Assembly: GCA_018907035.1 (NCBI GenBank)
Contig: JACCIC010000027.1
Span: forward strand, 1,411,501 to 1,475,500
DNA length: 64,000 bases
Source: Sycobia sp. Sy_11
Lineage: Eukaryota; Arthropoda; Insecta; Hymenoptera; Epichrysomallidae
Direction of reading: 5' to 3'
The first letter of the stretch is position 1. The number at the start of each line of letters is the position of its first letter. The position numbers were made by a program, and so were the translations under genes. Of the stretch, positions 34,709-47,304 are shown piece after piece. The notes beneath the pieces are model-generated. The model was not told the DNA's origin. It made no database searches and was given only the letters and a program-made list of their open reading frames with translations.

Positions 34709-35188
34709 AAAATAATCAATGTTTATGTTCTCTTATACTAGAAATTTGAATGAAAAACGTACTACAAATTACTGAATATTTAATTCATATTCAATAAGGA
34801 AATGCCATGATATTCGTTAGGGTAATCTTTATTACTTAATATAGTGAGATTTCATGGCAAGGCATCTGTTGGTATAATTTCTGATGATACGATTAGCTCA
34901 TACTTGTAAGTCACAGTGGCAACCTTGCTCTATCCTAGCTTCATTACAATATAGCATTTTCGGGGTTATGTAGCGTTATATGGATAGTGCATTTTGAAAC
35001 TTTAACTTATAAAATTTCGTAGAAGTCTTGTAAAAAATTGTAATCTATTGCAATTTTTATCAAAAAATTTTTTCTGGTATCTTAATTAAATTTTATAAAT
35101 GTATAAATTTAAGTTTAATTATAAATTGCAATACGCAAATTGTGTAAACATACAGAATTACAAAATTTACAAATAATAACTTTATATA

Positions 35189-36422
35189 TAGTCAGTCAAG
35201 TAAGAGCGTGGTCGACAACTGGCGTAGATTTTTTCGCTGGTTGAGGGTGTAGACTATCGTCCCACTTTTGAGACCGGCTCAAGTCGCCAAAATACACTTC
35301 GATTTTTCGCGCTTATGCGCGGCTTTTGTTCCCTCTCTTTCTATTTCTTGTACACGCGCGCTAACCTGTTCTGTACCCAATATGCTTATTTTCGGCGGTA
35401 CTGATAGAACAATTATCAACAAGTACTCTCGTGTAGATACATACACATATATTCATGACGTTTGTATACGCGTGTGTAATATATCACTACCGCAAGTAGT
35501 TCCGCTTCTTGTATATATTAGAATGTATTAGAATTAGCTGAATTTTTCGAAAAATGTATAGCTGGCGATTTGAGCGTAAACTGCCGACACCCGGGTTGAT
35601 TTGCTACAACAGATGTCATCTCTAAGGCAATCAGATTGCCAAGAAACTGTAGAGTTAAAACAGCAAGAGATAAGGTAAATCGAGCAATTTCCAGAAGCCG
35701 AAGGTTTCTCAAAAATACCATGACAAATGCAACATCAGTCAAAGGAAGACGAAATGTACAATTATTCCGTTTTTTACGGTCCGCTGAACAAGCCCATTGG
35801 TAGAAGTTGACCAGGCTCACATGAGGACACAATGTGCCCATATAGAACATTCATCGGTAAAAATGACATTTTTACAATCTCTATCAATATTCTTATGCGC
35901 TCAAGCAAGTCGTATTGTCACATGTTTTTCAGTCAACAGAGGCTTCTTCATTGTGTTGCGCCATTTCAAGCCATGAGTACGAAGAAGATGGCTTCGGATA
36001 GTTTCGTAGGATATATCTAAACCTTTTGCCATTAATTTTGCTTGTCATTACAGCAATGTTAAAGCAGGATTCCGCGAAAACAGATTTACTATTCTTTCTT
36101 CGTCTTTTTTCTCCGCTTTTCCTATCGAGCCACGTTCTGGTAAATCATCGACATTTTGAGCTACTTTACATCGCTTTACCCACTTCCGTACAAATGCCTT
36201 CGACTTCCTCATATATTTAGCAGCCCTTGATTGCGACAATTTCAGACTTTTCGGGTGGATTTAAAGAAACACAGCTTCGTAGCGCGACGCGTATTAAGCA
36301 CTCGTGGCGTTTAATGTGACTCTCTTTCGAAAGATCAACGACAACTGAATTTCGAAGCAATTAGAGCGAAATCTTGCAATGCCTGTTAGTAAAGTTGATC
36401 ACGCTCTTACGTAACTGACTAA
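35189..36422 (-). mobile_element. Tc1-like element, copy 2
   Basis: Same family as 23837-25066 but inverted. The ends read TAGTCAGTCAAGTAAGAGCG at the left and the complement of TAGTCAGTTACGTAAGAGCG at the right, inside TA-rich flanks. On the - strand MSQSRAAKYMRKSKAFVRKW (36239-36180), then LMAKGLDISYETIRSHLLRT and THGLKWRNTMKKPLLTEKH (about 36040-35920), then a VIFTDEC remnant of the first catalytic Asp. This copy keeps N-terminal regions that copy 1 has lost; its C-terminal part is degraded. Confidence 0.8.
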
Positions 36423-36439
36423 TTTATATATTCGACGCT

Positions 36440-36940
36440 ATTTAGTGCTTGAATATCGAATGTTAGTTTTGAGAAGGAGAATATATACGAAACGAGGTGA
36501 GTTTAAAAAAGATATAAATGAAAAATATACTTAATTTTGCTAGTCTTTTGAGGAGTACGTCGCAACCAGTATCAGGAATTAGGATGTAGAAAATATTTCA
36601 GGAAAAGAGAACTACTGATCTTTTGAGGATTGCTTCGAAACCAGTATCACGATCTCTTTCAAAGTAGGAAAACGATTAGCCATTTGTCTTTTGCGAAGCG
36701 CGACACAACAGAGATCAAACTAATAATTTTATTTCGGAAAAGACTTTGTAACAGGATTTTATTGAGCACTAAATAGGTTTATCCGGGAAGAGTTCGTGTG
36801 AATCGACTTAATCAGAGTCGATTCTCCGGGCGAACTGAACATTTTGCTATTTTCTCACCAATTTATAATCATTGATTGAGTTTATTTCGCCGCCGCTCGA
36901 GTAACATCGGATAAGCTGCCGATTCATGATAATAATAGTA
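36440..36940 (+). mobile_element. Diverged copy of the hairpin-bearing repeat family
   Basis: Two units, CTAGTCTTTTGAGGAGTACG..CAACCAGTATCA (about 36539-36575) and CTGATCTTTTGAGGATTGCT..AACCAGTATCA (about 36614-36650), match the 52-nt units at 49787-49984. A GCCGCCGCTCGAGTAA block at 36890 matches 50145 and 19340. Order is the same as in the 49-50 kb copy. Confidence 0.6.
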
Positions 36941-37129
36941 ATTATTATTTAAAACAATCATTATGGTAATAGTAATAATATAGTATTGGTAAGAGTATTC
37001 TTTACATTACATGATAAGTATGCATATGTATGCGCGTATAGATGTCAGAATGTATACACGCACGCACATATATACATACACATGCATATACATTATATGG
37101 AAATATTATTGAATTTATATCATACAGGC

Positions 37130-37133
<4 letters not shown>

Positions 37134-37171
<38 letters not shown>
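37134..37171. repeat. TA microsatellite
   Basis: Perfect TA tract. Confidence 0.95.
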
Positions 37172-37173
<2 letters not shown>

Positions 37174-38489
37174 AATATATACATAATAAATATATATATA
37201 TATAATTTATATAATATAATTTTTGTAGGTACGGTAGTGTATAGACTATCGAGTCACAACTACCGCAGTACCTTCTTCACTGTTTGCGCAGGCCAAATGA
37301 GAGAGAGAGCGAAAACAGGAATACGTTAGAGAAGGATAATAGGCGCTGTAATATACGTTTGATGTAGATCTCTCTCGCTGCGCAAAATTTATTCCCTCCT
37401 GCATAGTTAGCGTCTTCTAATCAGCGTGAGAATTTGAGACCTTAGGTCACGTGCTCTCTCTATTTCGATTGCCAGTGTAATTGCGTGCATTATATTAGTA
37501 TGTTCGATGAATATTACTCACGTTGGTCGTCGTTTTCGCACTTTAATTTTTCGGTTATCTAATTACAGTTTTAGTGTCGAGTATCTTCTACTGTTTATTA
37601 ATGTCATATATCAGTATATCATTTATTAATAAATTTTGCCTGACTAGGCTATACTTTGCTGTATTATAGCCAGCTCATCGTAAACTTTAATAAAACTGAT
37701 CTGAACAAATTGAGGGAAAATTATGTACTAGATGGCATTGCTTATTCCGCTGCTATATATCATTTATGTAAGAATTAAATCATATTTCAGAAATTCCATA
37801 CAAATTTTAGAGCCAAAGTTGTCTGTGCTAACCGAAAAGCTAATTTAGAAATAGATAGAAATGATATTAAAAAAACATATAAACAAGGGTACAACGTAGA
37901 TTTAAAGATTGTCTTGTATGGAAACGACTTATTCAAGAATTTGATTTCGTTTGTTCATTAAAAAAATATTTTGTGTTAAGCATGAAAATTTATATGAACA
38001 ATAAAATGATAGACTTGTTCAATTATAAAACAAAAAAATAGTCCTTTGCAGATCATATGACACTATCTATTCGATACTTAAGCTTGAAAACAATATCTTA
38101 AAAAATGTATACCTATCATGTAGATATCGAAAAGGAGACTCCGAGTTATTTCACAAGTGGCAGAATCAGTACAATAAAAATGATAAAGAAAAGGAAATAT
38201 TATATTAAGAAAAATCAGAGCAAGTAAATTCAGATGTCATTAATAATATAGTAGATGAATCAATGGTCAAGACAGAATCTGATCTTGAACGAATGGCCCT
38301 TAATAATAAAATAGATGATATAGTTGAAAACAAAGAAAGTTTTAAAGTATGTTAGGAAAATTATTGCTTTAGCACATTAGGTTAGGTTATGCATTTCAGA
38401 AATATATAGTTGAATTCGCAAAAGAAAACCTCGGATTGCTTAATAAAATTGATTAACATATTTAAAGAAAATAGGAATCCCAGTATACT

Positions 38490-38655
38490 AGATGAAAAGT
38501 CAATATTTAAACGTAAGATAGACGTCGGAAAAAATACTATTTATACTATTTTTAACGTTAGATTAGCGGTTAGAGGATTTAGAGACCAGAAGAATCACGA
38601 TATTCGAAAAACATAAGCCCCAGTATCTAGTTGAATTCTTGTTAGTTAATCAATT
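38490..38655 (+). pseudogene. Ty1/copia reverse transcriptase remnant
   Basis: Translates as SIFKRKIDVGKNTIYTIFNV, RLAVRGFRDQKNHDIRKT and (after a stop) APVSS. This matches the start of copia-type RT (W.FK.K....Y.ARLV.RGF.Q....ETYAPV). Upstream sequence back to about 37800 may belong to the same element. One stop follows the T of the ..KT-Y-APVS motif and nothing recognisable follows. Confidence 0.65.
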
Positions 38656-38994
38656 TTTTAAACATTGGCCGCCATTTTAAAGCCATAATTTTGAATTCAT
38701 GAAATCATTATACGTCATTTAAAACAGAAAATCATGCCGAAAACTTTAATCCTTTATAGATTTATTTATTTCAAAACTTGAGAAGTGCAGCAGGTGGTTT
38801 ATTTGTCAGAGTATATCGCCCTATATTATAATATTAGAAGGCGAACTTAGTTTCCGATCTTTACGTTCAAATGGCGATATAAATAGTACGAAAAGTCAGA
38901 TGTGTCAGATCTAGTACTTATTTTTTAGTTTTGTCATTTACCAATAAAATTCAGTGCACAGGCGCCATCATTTCTGTACATTATAATTTTTTGA

Positions 38995-39480
38995 TGAGTG
39001 AAAAATCAATCGTGAGAAATCGTTTTTTCGACATGTGCTGTTGCACTACTTTGATTTGATGAAAAGGGGAGCAGAATCTTATCGATTGCTTCAAGAATGT
39101 TACGGCGAACAAGCTACATCGCTTACAACATGTAAAGAATGGTTTCGGCGGTTGAGAAGTGGAGATACTGATGTTAATAACAAAGAACGTACTGGATAAC
39201 AGAAAAGGTTTGAAGATTGCATTTGAAGTAAATTAGACAAAAACTCAGCTCAAACGCAAATAGAACTCGCTAATGAGTTAGGTGTCAGAGACAGAGCAGT
39301 TGACAAATGTTAACATGCGGTGGAAAGATTCATAAATAAGGGAAATGGAGCCACACGATTTGACAGAAAGTGCCATTATGAGTTACTAAGTTCGGCTCCT
39401 AATAGTACCATTTCCGATTGTGCGTGCTTCAAAGAAATGTCAAGGTTTGAATTGGAAGTCAGAGAAGGGAATAAATTAAT
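38995..39480 (+). pseudogene. mariner N-terminal remnant
   Basis: The frame at 39061 gives MKRGAESYRLLQECYGEQAT, SLTTCKEWFRRLRSGDTDVN, NKERTG and then a stop. This is the helix-turn-helix and DVxDKERSGRP linker of mariner transposases. Later pieces (LDKNSAQTQIELANELGV) follow to about 39300. No catalytic domain. Confidence 0.75.
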
Positions 39481-39599
39481 TATATAACAGAATAATTTGA
39501 ACTCTATTGGACTCGCATTTCGAGCATATAATTAAAAATGTCTAACGACGCACTATGAACCAAATAATAAATATTCGTACATGAAGGGAAAAAACAAAA

Positions 39600-40460
39600 A
39601 AACTTTAAACTCCGTCTAAAAAATTGCTCGTCTTTTGAGGCGATCCACGAACCGACCCATTTCTTCTATTCCTGGTGAGAAGTGAAGTGCTGCTCAGTCA
39701 GACCATGAGACATTGACCGGAATAGGTGGTCGTCTGAAAGAGCAATCTCTGGTGAATACGGCGGGTGGGGTAGGACGTTCCAATCCAGTGCTTCTAACGC
39801 TTCTTTTACGATTTTTGCAACATGTGGCCGAGCGTTGTCATGCTGAAAAATGACTATCATACCTCTTGTCATATTGTGGACGTCTAATCTTCAATGCTCG
39901 GGTCAATTGTATCAGCTGTTGTTCGTAACGTTCCCCGATGACGGTTTGATTGTATTGGAATAGTTTGTAATGGATGACTCCAAGCTGATCCCACCAAATG
40001 CACAGCATTAGCTTCTTGTCGTGAATGTTTGGCTTGGCCATCGAAGTAGAGGCATGCTCGGGCCCACCCCATGACTTTCTACGTTTTCGGTTATCGTAGT
40101 GAATCCACTTTTCGTTTTCCGTTACGATTCGATGTAGAAATCTTTTGCGATTCTGCCTTTTGAGCAATTGCTCGTAAGCGAATAAGCGACGCTCGATGTC
40201 TCATAGCCCAATTTCCTTGCTTTTGGACTATACCCAGGGTTTTGAGACGCTGTGAAATAACTTGCTGAGTTACTCCTAACTCTTGTCATTTCCCTTTGCG
40301 TTTGACACGGATCTTCTTCCAGTAAAGCTTCCAATTCTGTGCCATTATACAGTTGGGGCCTTCCAGTATATGTTTTGTCCTCCACGTTGTTATATGCCGA
40401 CGCATAGGTCCCCCAGAATCTTGCGCGCGTTTAAGCTGAATGCGTAAAATCTCCAAAACC
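39600..40460 (-). pseudogene. mariner transposase remnant, middle and C-terminal parts
   Basis: Collinear - strand blocks: VEDKTYTGRPQLYNGTELEA and LLEEDPCQTQREMTR (40390-40270), KRFLHRIVTENEKWIHYDNR with first catalytic Asp replaced by Asn (TENEKW instead of TGDEKW), LMLCIWWDQLGVIHYKLF (40030-39970), then FQHDNARPHVAK and LPHPPYSPEIALSDDHLF (39850-39735). The second and third Asp regions persist. A truncated N-terminus (EILRIQLKRAQ) reaches about 40460, where the GC-rich block begins. Confidence 0.85.
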
Positions 40461-42320
40461 CCCTTTCTTCGCCGCGGTGATTCCAGGCCGATCAACGCTT
40501 ACGACCACCAATGGAGCCTCACGGCGCCACAGGAGTCGCAAGCGCAGATGAAATAAAAGAAAGGGGTTTAGGAATAAACGAGGTAGACAGGAGCAGGAGA
40601 GAGAGAGAGAGATCCGGACCTCCCGGGATCTTAGACGGCCTACCCAAAATAAATAAATATTTGTCTTAACACCAATCACCCAGCGCCTTATTATTCTCCT
40701 ACCAAACCTTCTAAGGCTCCACACCAAAGGGAGAGCGGCGCATCTCCGCGCCGCAGATCGACCGGGAGAGAGAGAGCCAGCGCCGACGCACCAATAGCGG
40801 CCGGGAGAGAGAGAGGGGGAGCAGCAGCGCTCCACCAATAACGGCCGAGCGGGCCGCCCCCGCCGCGCATCCCCGCACGCACCGCCAGTGGCAGCTCAAG
40901 AGAACGTTAACCGAGCCAACGCCAACGCTACAGCGAGCGCCGCCGCAGCTAATCAGCTGCAAGGCTGGCGGCGGTCACTACAGCTTGGGCCGAAGGCTGA
41001 CCTTACTCCTTCCCTCCTCCTTCCCGGTGGCCTCTACCTCATCGGTCCTTCTCAAGGCCGTCTCGTACGTAGCAGACGAGGTGGTAAGCCACCCACTCCT
41101 CCCTCTCCCTTCCCACCTGCGGGTGGTGTTTTGCCTTGAAGGCCCTTCTCAGGGCCGTTCCATTCGTAGGGGACAGGGTGAATTACCCACTCCCCCTCTT
41201 TCCCCCCTCGACCTCCCGTCCACGGGCAACGTCTAGGTTCGATCCGGAAATCCGGGTCAGACGGACGGTGTCCGCGGTGTGGATTCCGGGTAGGGCACCC
41301 CTGCGAAAGGAGTTACGGGCATGGCGCTCAGTAGCTTCTATTAGGAGTCGCGCCCAAGGCTTTAGGGGACCCACGGGCGTGTCGAGACAGGGCGATTCAT
41401 CCCCAGCCTCCCCCCAGGGGCTCGTCAGTGTCCGATCCGGAAATCCGGATCAGATCGACATCCCCGCGGTGCGGACTCCGGGCAGGAAACCTCTCCGAGA
41501 GGAGTTACGAATTTGGATACCCAGTAGCTCCGAATAATATTGGTGACCAAGGCCTCCGGAGACCCACCGGCGCGTCGAGAGACGGGGGGCACTCCGGGGT
41601 CCGTGCTCGGAGCCCTTCATTCATCCCCCCTCCCTACGGACCGGCGGTGGAATCCAGTTTCGGGGATCGGGGTCGGTGCCGCTCAGGCTTTCAAAGAGCC
41701 GATCATGAGGGGAATAGATTCATTTCTCCCCCGACCAGGACAGAAGAATGAAGCCTGCCAACTCTTGGCCAGCAGCTTTGAACGGACGGCCACGCCGCAG
41801 ACCTAGGAGGCGCAAGATATTCCGTGAGGCCACCACAGAGAACATCTGAGAAATTGACTTTGGGGTCAAATCGGTTTGCCGGACCTGGTACTTTCAGAGG
41901 CTACCTCGGAGGACGAGGAGCCAAAGAAATCCGTCTGTAGCGCGGTAGTCTTTCCAACCGCTCTTGAGACACACAATCTACGGGCCGAGATCGGCATCCG
42001 TCGTCCCACTTGGCCCATGGTCGCGGGGGTCCCAACCACCTTCAAACTCCCCGACTGGAACCTTTCTTCGATTCGGCGGCGTTTGAAGAAGAAGGACCTC
42101 GCGGCGATCTCGCGCATCGGCTTAGTGGGACAAGCTATCTCACACCGAAGTCGGAGCGCAACTCGGAGACGAGCGGTGCGTACACTCCGTCCACCCCGTT
42201 CGTCTCTCCATACCGGACCCCTCCCCGGTATCACCCTCGGTAGCCACCGGGTGGAAAAGATAAAACGGCCCTTTTCAGGGCCACAAACAGAATCCCACAT
42301 AATACAAACTTATTTCGAAA
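40461..42320. other. GC-rich block with internal tandem duplications, unclassified
   Basis: About 1.9 kb of strongly GC-rich DNA lies between two mariner pieces that are both on the - strand. It holds two imperfect tandem duplications. One of about 110 bp (about 41025-41115 and 41135-41215) shares GGCC.TTCTCA.GGCCGT. One of about 190 bp (about 41236-41420 and 41425-41600) shares GATCCGGAAATCCGG, CGCGGTG.GGA.TCCGGG and GAGGAGTTACG. Frames include repeats of a PGR.PLR.ELR peptide and a 201-codon frame at 41876. No RT, Gag or nuclease motif was recognised. Likely the 5' part of a GC-rich retrotransposon; not provable here. Confidence 0.5.
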
Positions 42321-42709
42321 TATCCTATCCTCTCAAACGAGACTCGATCTTATTAACAACGTCAAAATCACCTCTTTTAAATTTTTGGAACCTCTCCCGA
42401 CAACTTCTCTCACTCAAATTCACATCACCATATGCTTCTATGAGTAGCCGATGTGCTTCAGCTGCAGATTGCTTTAAATGAAAGATGTAAATTAACAATT
42501 CCCGCAAATAACGCTTACTTGCCTTAAAAATTATCATCTTAACACGATGAAAACTAAGCGATGCTAGCAAAAAGTCAGTGGTATTAAAAGGTTATACTGT
42601 TTCCTGATGTCAACATATACTATACGACTTTTTACAGCTGATAATTTCGATGTCATCTTATCGATGGTGCCATCTTTTTAAAACGGCGAAAACTTATTTG
42701 TAAACCTAA
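42321..42709 (-). pseudogene. mariner 5' end and transposase N-terminus
   Basis: The outer end, read on the - strand from 42709, is TTAGGTTTACAAATAAGTTT. It resembles the TIR of the full-length mariner at 59193 (TTAGG..GAATAAGTCTTT) and is followed by TA. Inside, FKASKRYLRELLIYIFHLKQ, SAAEAHRLLIEAYGDVNLSE and FQKFKRGDFDVVNK are the mariner helix-turn-helix region. The frame is lost where GC-rich DNA begins. The piece overlaps in protein position with the start of the 39600-40460 fragment, so the two may come from different copies. Confidence 0.8.
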
Positions 42710-43179
42710 TATAAATATTATGTGAAGCATTGACTCGATTTCGATATAACTGACAGATCACAGTTGGGAGGCTTAGAAGATCCCGACTTGTTAAGAGTAT
42801 TCATTAGTAAGAAAGATCCCGAGAGGGGTAAGTGATATGCGTTATCATGTATCTATTTAATATTATATAATAATGATTGAGCAAATAATACGTTATCGAC
42901 GGTAAGCCTATATCGAGACGGTCCCGCAAATTTATCGTGACTTCTGATCCGAAGAGTTCGACAGACAACTTCGCCGCAGCACCAGCCATCTATGGTATAA
43001 ATAAATATGTTATCAAGCAATTGTTACACTGCGAATATTGTTAAAACTTCAAATAGCTTGCTTTAAAAAATATATTCTCCTCTATATCGATACTCATTAC
43101 CCCTGAAATATTATAAATAAATATAGACTTAACAATTGATTATATAACGATTTCCATAAACAAACAATTACAATATATA

Positions 43180-45721
43180 CAGAGTGTCCAAAAAGTCCCG
43201 GTAGACCTTAATAATTTTCTAGGTAAACTGATTTTGGATAACGTCAAGGTCAATCTAGAGGTAACTTTTATCAAGGAATTTAATAGTCATCTTGGGTTTG
43301 ATTTTCAAGATTATTTAAAGGTCAACTCTGTTTTTTCAAATGGGAACCCCTATTTTTGAGAACGGAAATAGAAAGAGCCGAAAATTTTTCGTCCAAACAT
43401 GTGCTCAAGTCATGTGTCAAAGATGAGCTTGATAGTCACACAAGGTCATTTAACCTCGAACAAGGTCTGGAAACCTCTTTTCATAGGAAACTCTCAATTT
43501 CTGTACCACACGATCTATTACCTTTATCAAGGTGCATGCAACGGTGACGCTTTGCGCGGCCTTGACGATGCCTTTCAAGGACATTTTACTTATTGAATTT
43601 TCTTATTTACTTTTAGCAGTACCCAGGAACAATAATATAGTCATAGTAAAATCTAGTCCCTTTGGCATGCGTAATTAGCGTGAGTCCCCTTGCATTATAA
43701 ACTAAAACTAACAATAAACTAAAAAATAAAAATAACGTAATATGTAAATCTTGAATTCATAAAAAATTAATAAAAAAGTAAATAAAAACATTCTTTTCTT
43801 TAAAAATTTAATTAAAATTGATAAATTGAAGCTTTATGATTTTGAATATGATTTTGAACTGAAACTTAAACAAGTATTGAATTGAGAGTTTATTTTACAT
43901 ACGAAATATTTTTATGATTTTAAAATACTATTAATAAGTAAATAAGCAGTAGAGTTTCAAAATAAATTACTATTTTAATTTTTTTCAAACCTTTTTCTCC
44001 GTTCAAAATTTGCGCTCTTCACTGTGATAACAGGATCGGACAGTTCTCACACTTGATCGTATTAAAATTAATTATTGAAATCTTGATCACTGTGATCGGC
44101 GTTTGGGTAAGACTTAATTTATTAGATAAGTCAAAATGAATCGACTTACTGAAAGAGAACGAATATCACTTCTTATGATGAGAGGTTGGGGCGAAATGGT
44201 ACGATCTGTTAAAGGAGTAATGAATCTTTTCAATGCAATTTTTAGAGTTGCTAGAATTCCAATATGATTTTAAACGGTGTCAAGAACCATTATAAGGCTT
44301 AATAATCACAGTACTATCAATGATCTACGTAGACCAAGCAAACCAAATTCAGCCTCAAATGAAGAGACATCATTAAACGTTATGCTATCCATCATTGAGG
44401 CTTCACATAATTCTATTCGTAGTGTCAAGAAAATGACTTTAGCAAATTGTCAGTACATAACATATTTAAAAAAGCCAAATTCCATTCAATAAAAGTTAAT
44501 CTCGTTTATAAGTTTATTGAAGATGATTTCGATCGTCGTGTTAAATTTTGTGAAGACATGATGGAACGCATAATTGAAAATCCTGAACCTTTCTCAGATG
44601 AGGCGACTTTTCAACTTGATGTAACCTTAAATAGGCATAACTGCAGATATTGGTCAGATAATAATCCTCATTGGATTAGAGAAGACAAATTATAATATCC
44701 AAAAGAATTAAATGTTTGGGCTGGAATTCTCAACAACAGAATCATACGACCTTTTTTCTTGATGGTAGCTTAAATGCATAAAACTATGAAGATATGCTAC
44801 GAAACCAAATAATTCCTACAATTAGAGAAAAAGCTGGGGCCAGCTTTGAGAATACGTGGTTTCAATAGGATAGTGCGAGACCCTACTATGCACGATACGT
44901 TGGTAATTTACTAAATGAAGTTTTTTTCAATCGATGGATAGGGGAGAGAGACACTATAGAATAGCTAGCTAGATCACCTGCCTTAATACCTCTTAATTAT
45001 TTCTTTGGGGTTACTTAAAAGATAGGGTATACAAAAAAAAAACCACTAAATTTAGACGAATTACGGCAAAGAATTGTAGATGATTCAGTGCTTATTCCTA
45101 TGGAAATGATGCAAAACGCAGTTGATGCTTTTTACAACCGGTTAGCTTACGGTCGAGAAGTAAATGGAGGTTAATTTGAGCAGTTAAAGTAAAAAATTTC
45201 AGTCCATAATGCTTATGATCAAATGTGAGAGGCAAAGGGACGCACGCTAATCAAGCACCCCAAAGGGAACAGATTTTATTATGTCCACATCGTTGTTCCT
45301 GGGTAATGCTAAAAGTAAATAAGAAAATTCAAAGTAAAAGGCCGTGCAGAGCGTCACCGTTGCATGCACCTTGATAAAGGTAATATGTTTTGTGGTACAA
45401 AAATGGAGAATTTCCTATGCCAAAAGATTTCCAGACCTTGTTCGAGGATAAATAACCTTGTGTGACCATCAAGATCATCCTTGACCCATGACTTGAGCAC
45501 ATGTTTGGACGTAAAATTTTCGGCTCTTTCGATTTCCGTTGTCAAAAATAGGGGTTCCCATTTGAAAAAACAGAGTTGACCTTGAAATAATCTTGAAAAT
45601 CAAACCCAAGATCACTATTAAATTCCTTGATAAAAGTTACCTCTAGATTGACCTTAACGTTGTCCAAAATCAGTTTACCTAGAAAATTATTAAGGTCTAG
45701 CGGGACTTTTTGGACACTCTG
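43180..45721 (+). mobile_element. Tc1/mariner-superfamily element with ~510-bp TIRs
   Basis: Ends are CAGAGTGTCCAAAAAGTCCC at the left and its complement at the right, each bordered by TA (43178-43179, 45722-45723). The inverted repeats remain alignable for about 510 bases (43180 to about 43695 and about 45220 to 45721), with scattered substitutions and small gaps. A + strand transposase pseudogene occupies the middle. The element is 2542 bp, about twice a standard mariner because of the TIRs. Confidence 0.85.
44136..45215 (+). pseudogene. Transposase with DUF4817-like N-terminus, broken
   Basis: Begins MNRLTERERISLLMMRGWGE, then (frameshifted) TIRLNNHSTINDLRRPSKPN, EDDFDRRVKFCEDMMERIIE, FSDEATFQLDVTLNRHNCRY (first catalytic Asp, about 44595), then LNVWAGIL and a remnant of the WFQQDGAP.HYAR block. 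The third region reads RSPALIPLNYFF rather than SPDLTPLDYFLWG. It ends DELRQRIVDDSVLIPMEMMQ / NAVDAFYNRLAYGREVNGG. From memory this is a common arthropod DDE transposase family. At least five disruptions; third catalytic Asp replaced by Asn. Confidence 0.85.
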
Positions 45722-45723
45722 TA

Positions 45724-47304
45724 TATTATGACCAGCTAAACTCTCAGCATCATTCAAGCAGTGAACGCGCAGATATAAAGGAGAATCCGCGACACGTGCC
45801 AGCCGGTGATTTCGAATTGCGCGACATAAAGAAGTTCGCTTTGGAAGATAGTTTGATTCAAGTATCCTGACAAGACAGACCTGCACTTCGTTATGTTCGA
45901 CATACCAACTCCTGCAACCCACCAGCCGGAGATCGTCAGCGAATAAAAAACTCGTTCGATTCGATAAAAATATAAAGAGAGAGAGAGAGAGAGAGTGCAT
46001 GAATTGCGACTCGAAGACTTCATCTCCATTCATCGAGATTTTCAATGAATCACATTGTCCCTGCAGGCGTGGCTAAGCAGGAGCTCGCCCCGCGTCTTCA
46101 CCTAAACTAGTTCTCAGGAAACGTAAGCCAGGTTATGATCACACGCACGGTATTGTACCGGGCTGATATGGCGTATCTATTGTAACAGGAGCCCTCACGT
46201 TTCACAGTGACCTATGACCTTGGCTTGTCTATTGTATTGCAGCCGTTTGTCTTGACGGCCATACAGATATGTGCGCTATGTTACACACAGTCGCGCGCGC
46301 GCACACACACACACACACATATATATAACATCAATTTTCTAATAAAATATTCTTCTTTTATATTTAAATGATTATGAGTTATTTAGTATTAACTAATGCA
46401 AAGTAAATAATGTAATATTGCAATTCGGAAAATCTATTTTATCTTGTTGTATATATTAAATATCAATAAAATTGTAAAAATCTATATTATTTTACTAGTT
46501 AATTTCATCTACTTAAGCTATATAGTAATGAAAAGCAGAATACAGTAATGTAACTATAATGTAATGACACAAATACACACGCGTGCCTGCAACTCAATCA
46601 CATGTATAGCATGAAATACCACAAGGAGTGATGGACGCAAAGTAAAAACATGAGCATCTGCTTAACTGGTTGGCAAAAAGTACTATTATCTTTCAGGTTG
46701 ACTTGTATATATAGGAAGCAGAAATTTCTTCTTATGGTTGGCAGTAACTGCTACACCAGAAGAATAATTAGTTCTCAATGAGTAAATTTTTCAAAAATGT
46801 AATCAATAAGTGCTTGATAATAGAGTAAATACTGATCCGGTTTATCTCAAGTTTGGTAATGATATGCGCAGAAATTTTTATTCAGTTTATTGAGTTTTTC
46901 ATGGCAGCGCTATGAATAGTCTATTCTAATTCAGGCTGAAAAAGTTCCCTTAATTATCAATACCATCGACGAGGGTTGGATTGTACCTAAACCCACTATA
47001 TCGTTAATTTAATAATTGCTATATGATTGTAGACAAAAATTATTTTGGTTATAATCTTATAGAAGAGTAATTTTATGTAATACCATTTTGTTAATGGTCT
47101 TTGGGCATATTTAAACAAGTTATTACAATATTACGTAAATATAATATAAAATAATACTATTTTGGTATCTCAATATTCAATCTTATAGTGGCGTATATTT
47201 CTTATAAATATATATTTAAAGTATTTTATCAGAAAAATGTATGTAAAGAAAATTTAAAAGCGAAAAAAGAAAGCGACTAGTATTTTTATATTTGATGATT
47301 GCAG
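45724..47304. other. Intronic DNA before the last recognised Hipk exon
   Basis: 45740-46270 is a moderately GC-rich stretch with a GA tract (45976-45995). A CG/CA then TA microsatellite lies at about 46291-46327. The rest is AT-rich. No gene or transposon domain recognised. Confidence 0.6.

Noticed and set aside
38380..38395. Interstitial telomere repeat (TTAGG)n
   Set aside because: Only two units; expected by chance.
41876..42481. 201-codon ORF as a gene
   Set aside because: Its end runs antisense through a mariner fragment and the GC-rich DNA would give long frames by chance; no domain seen.
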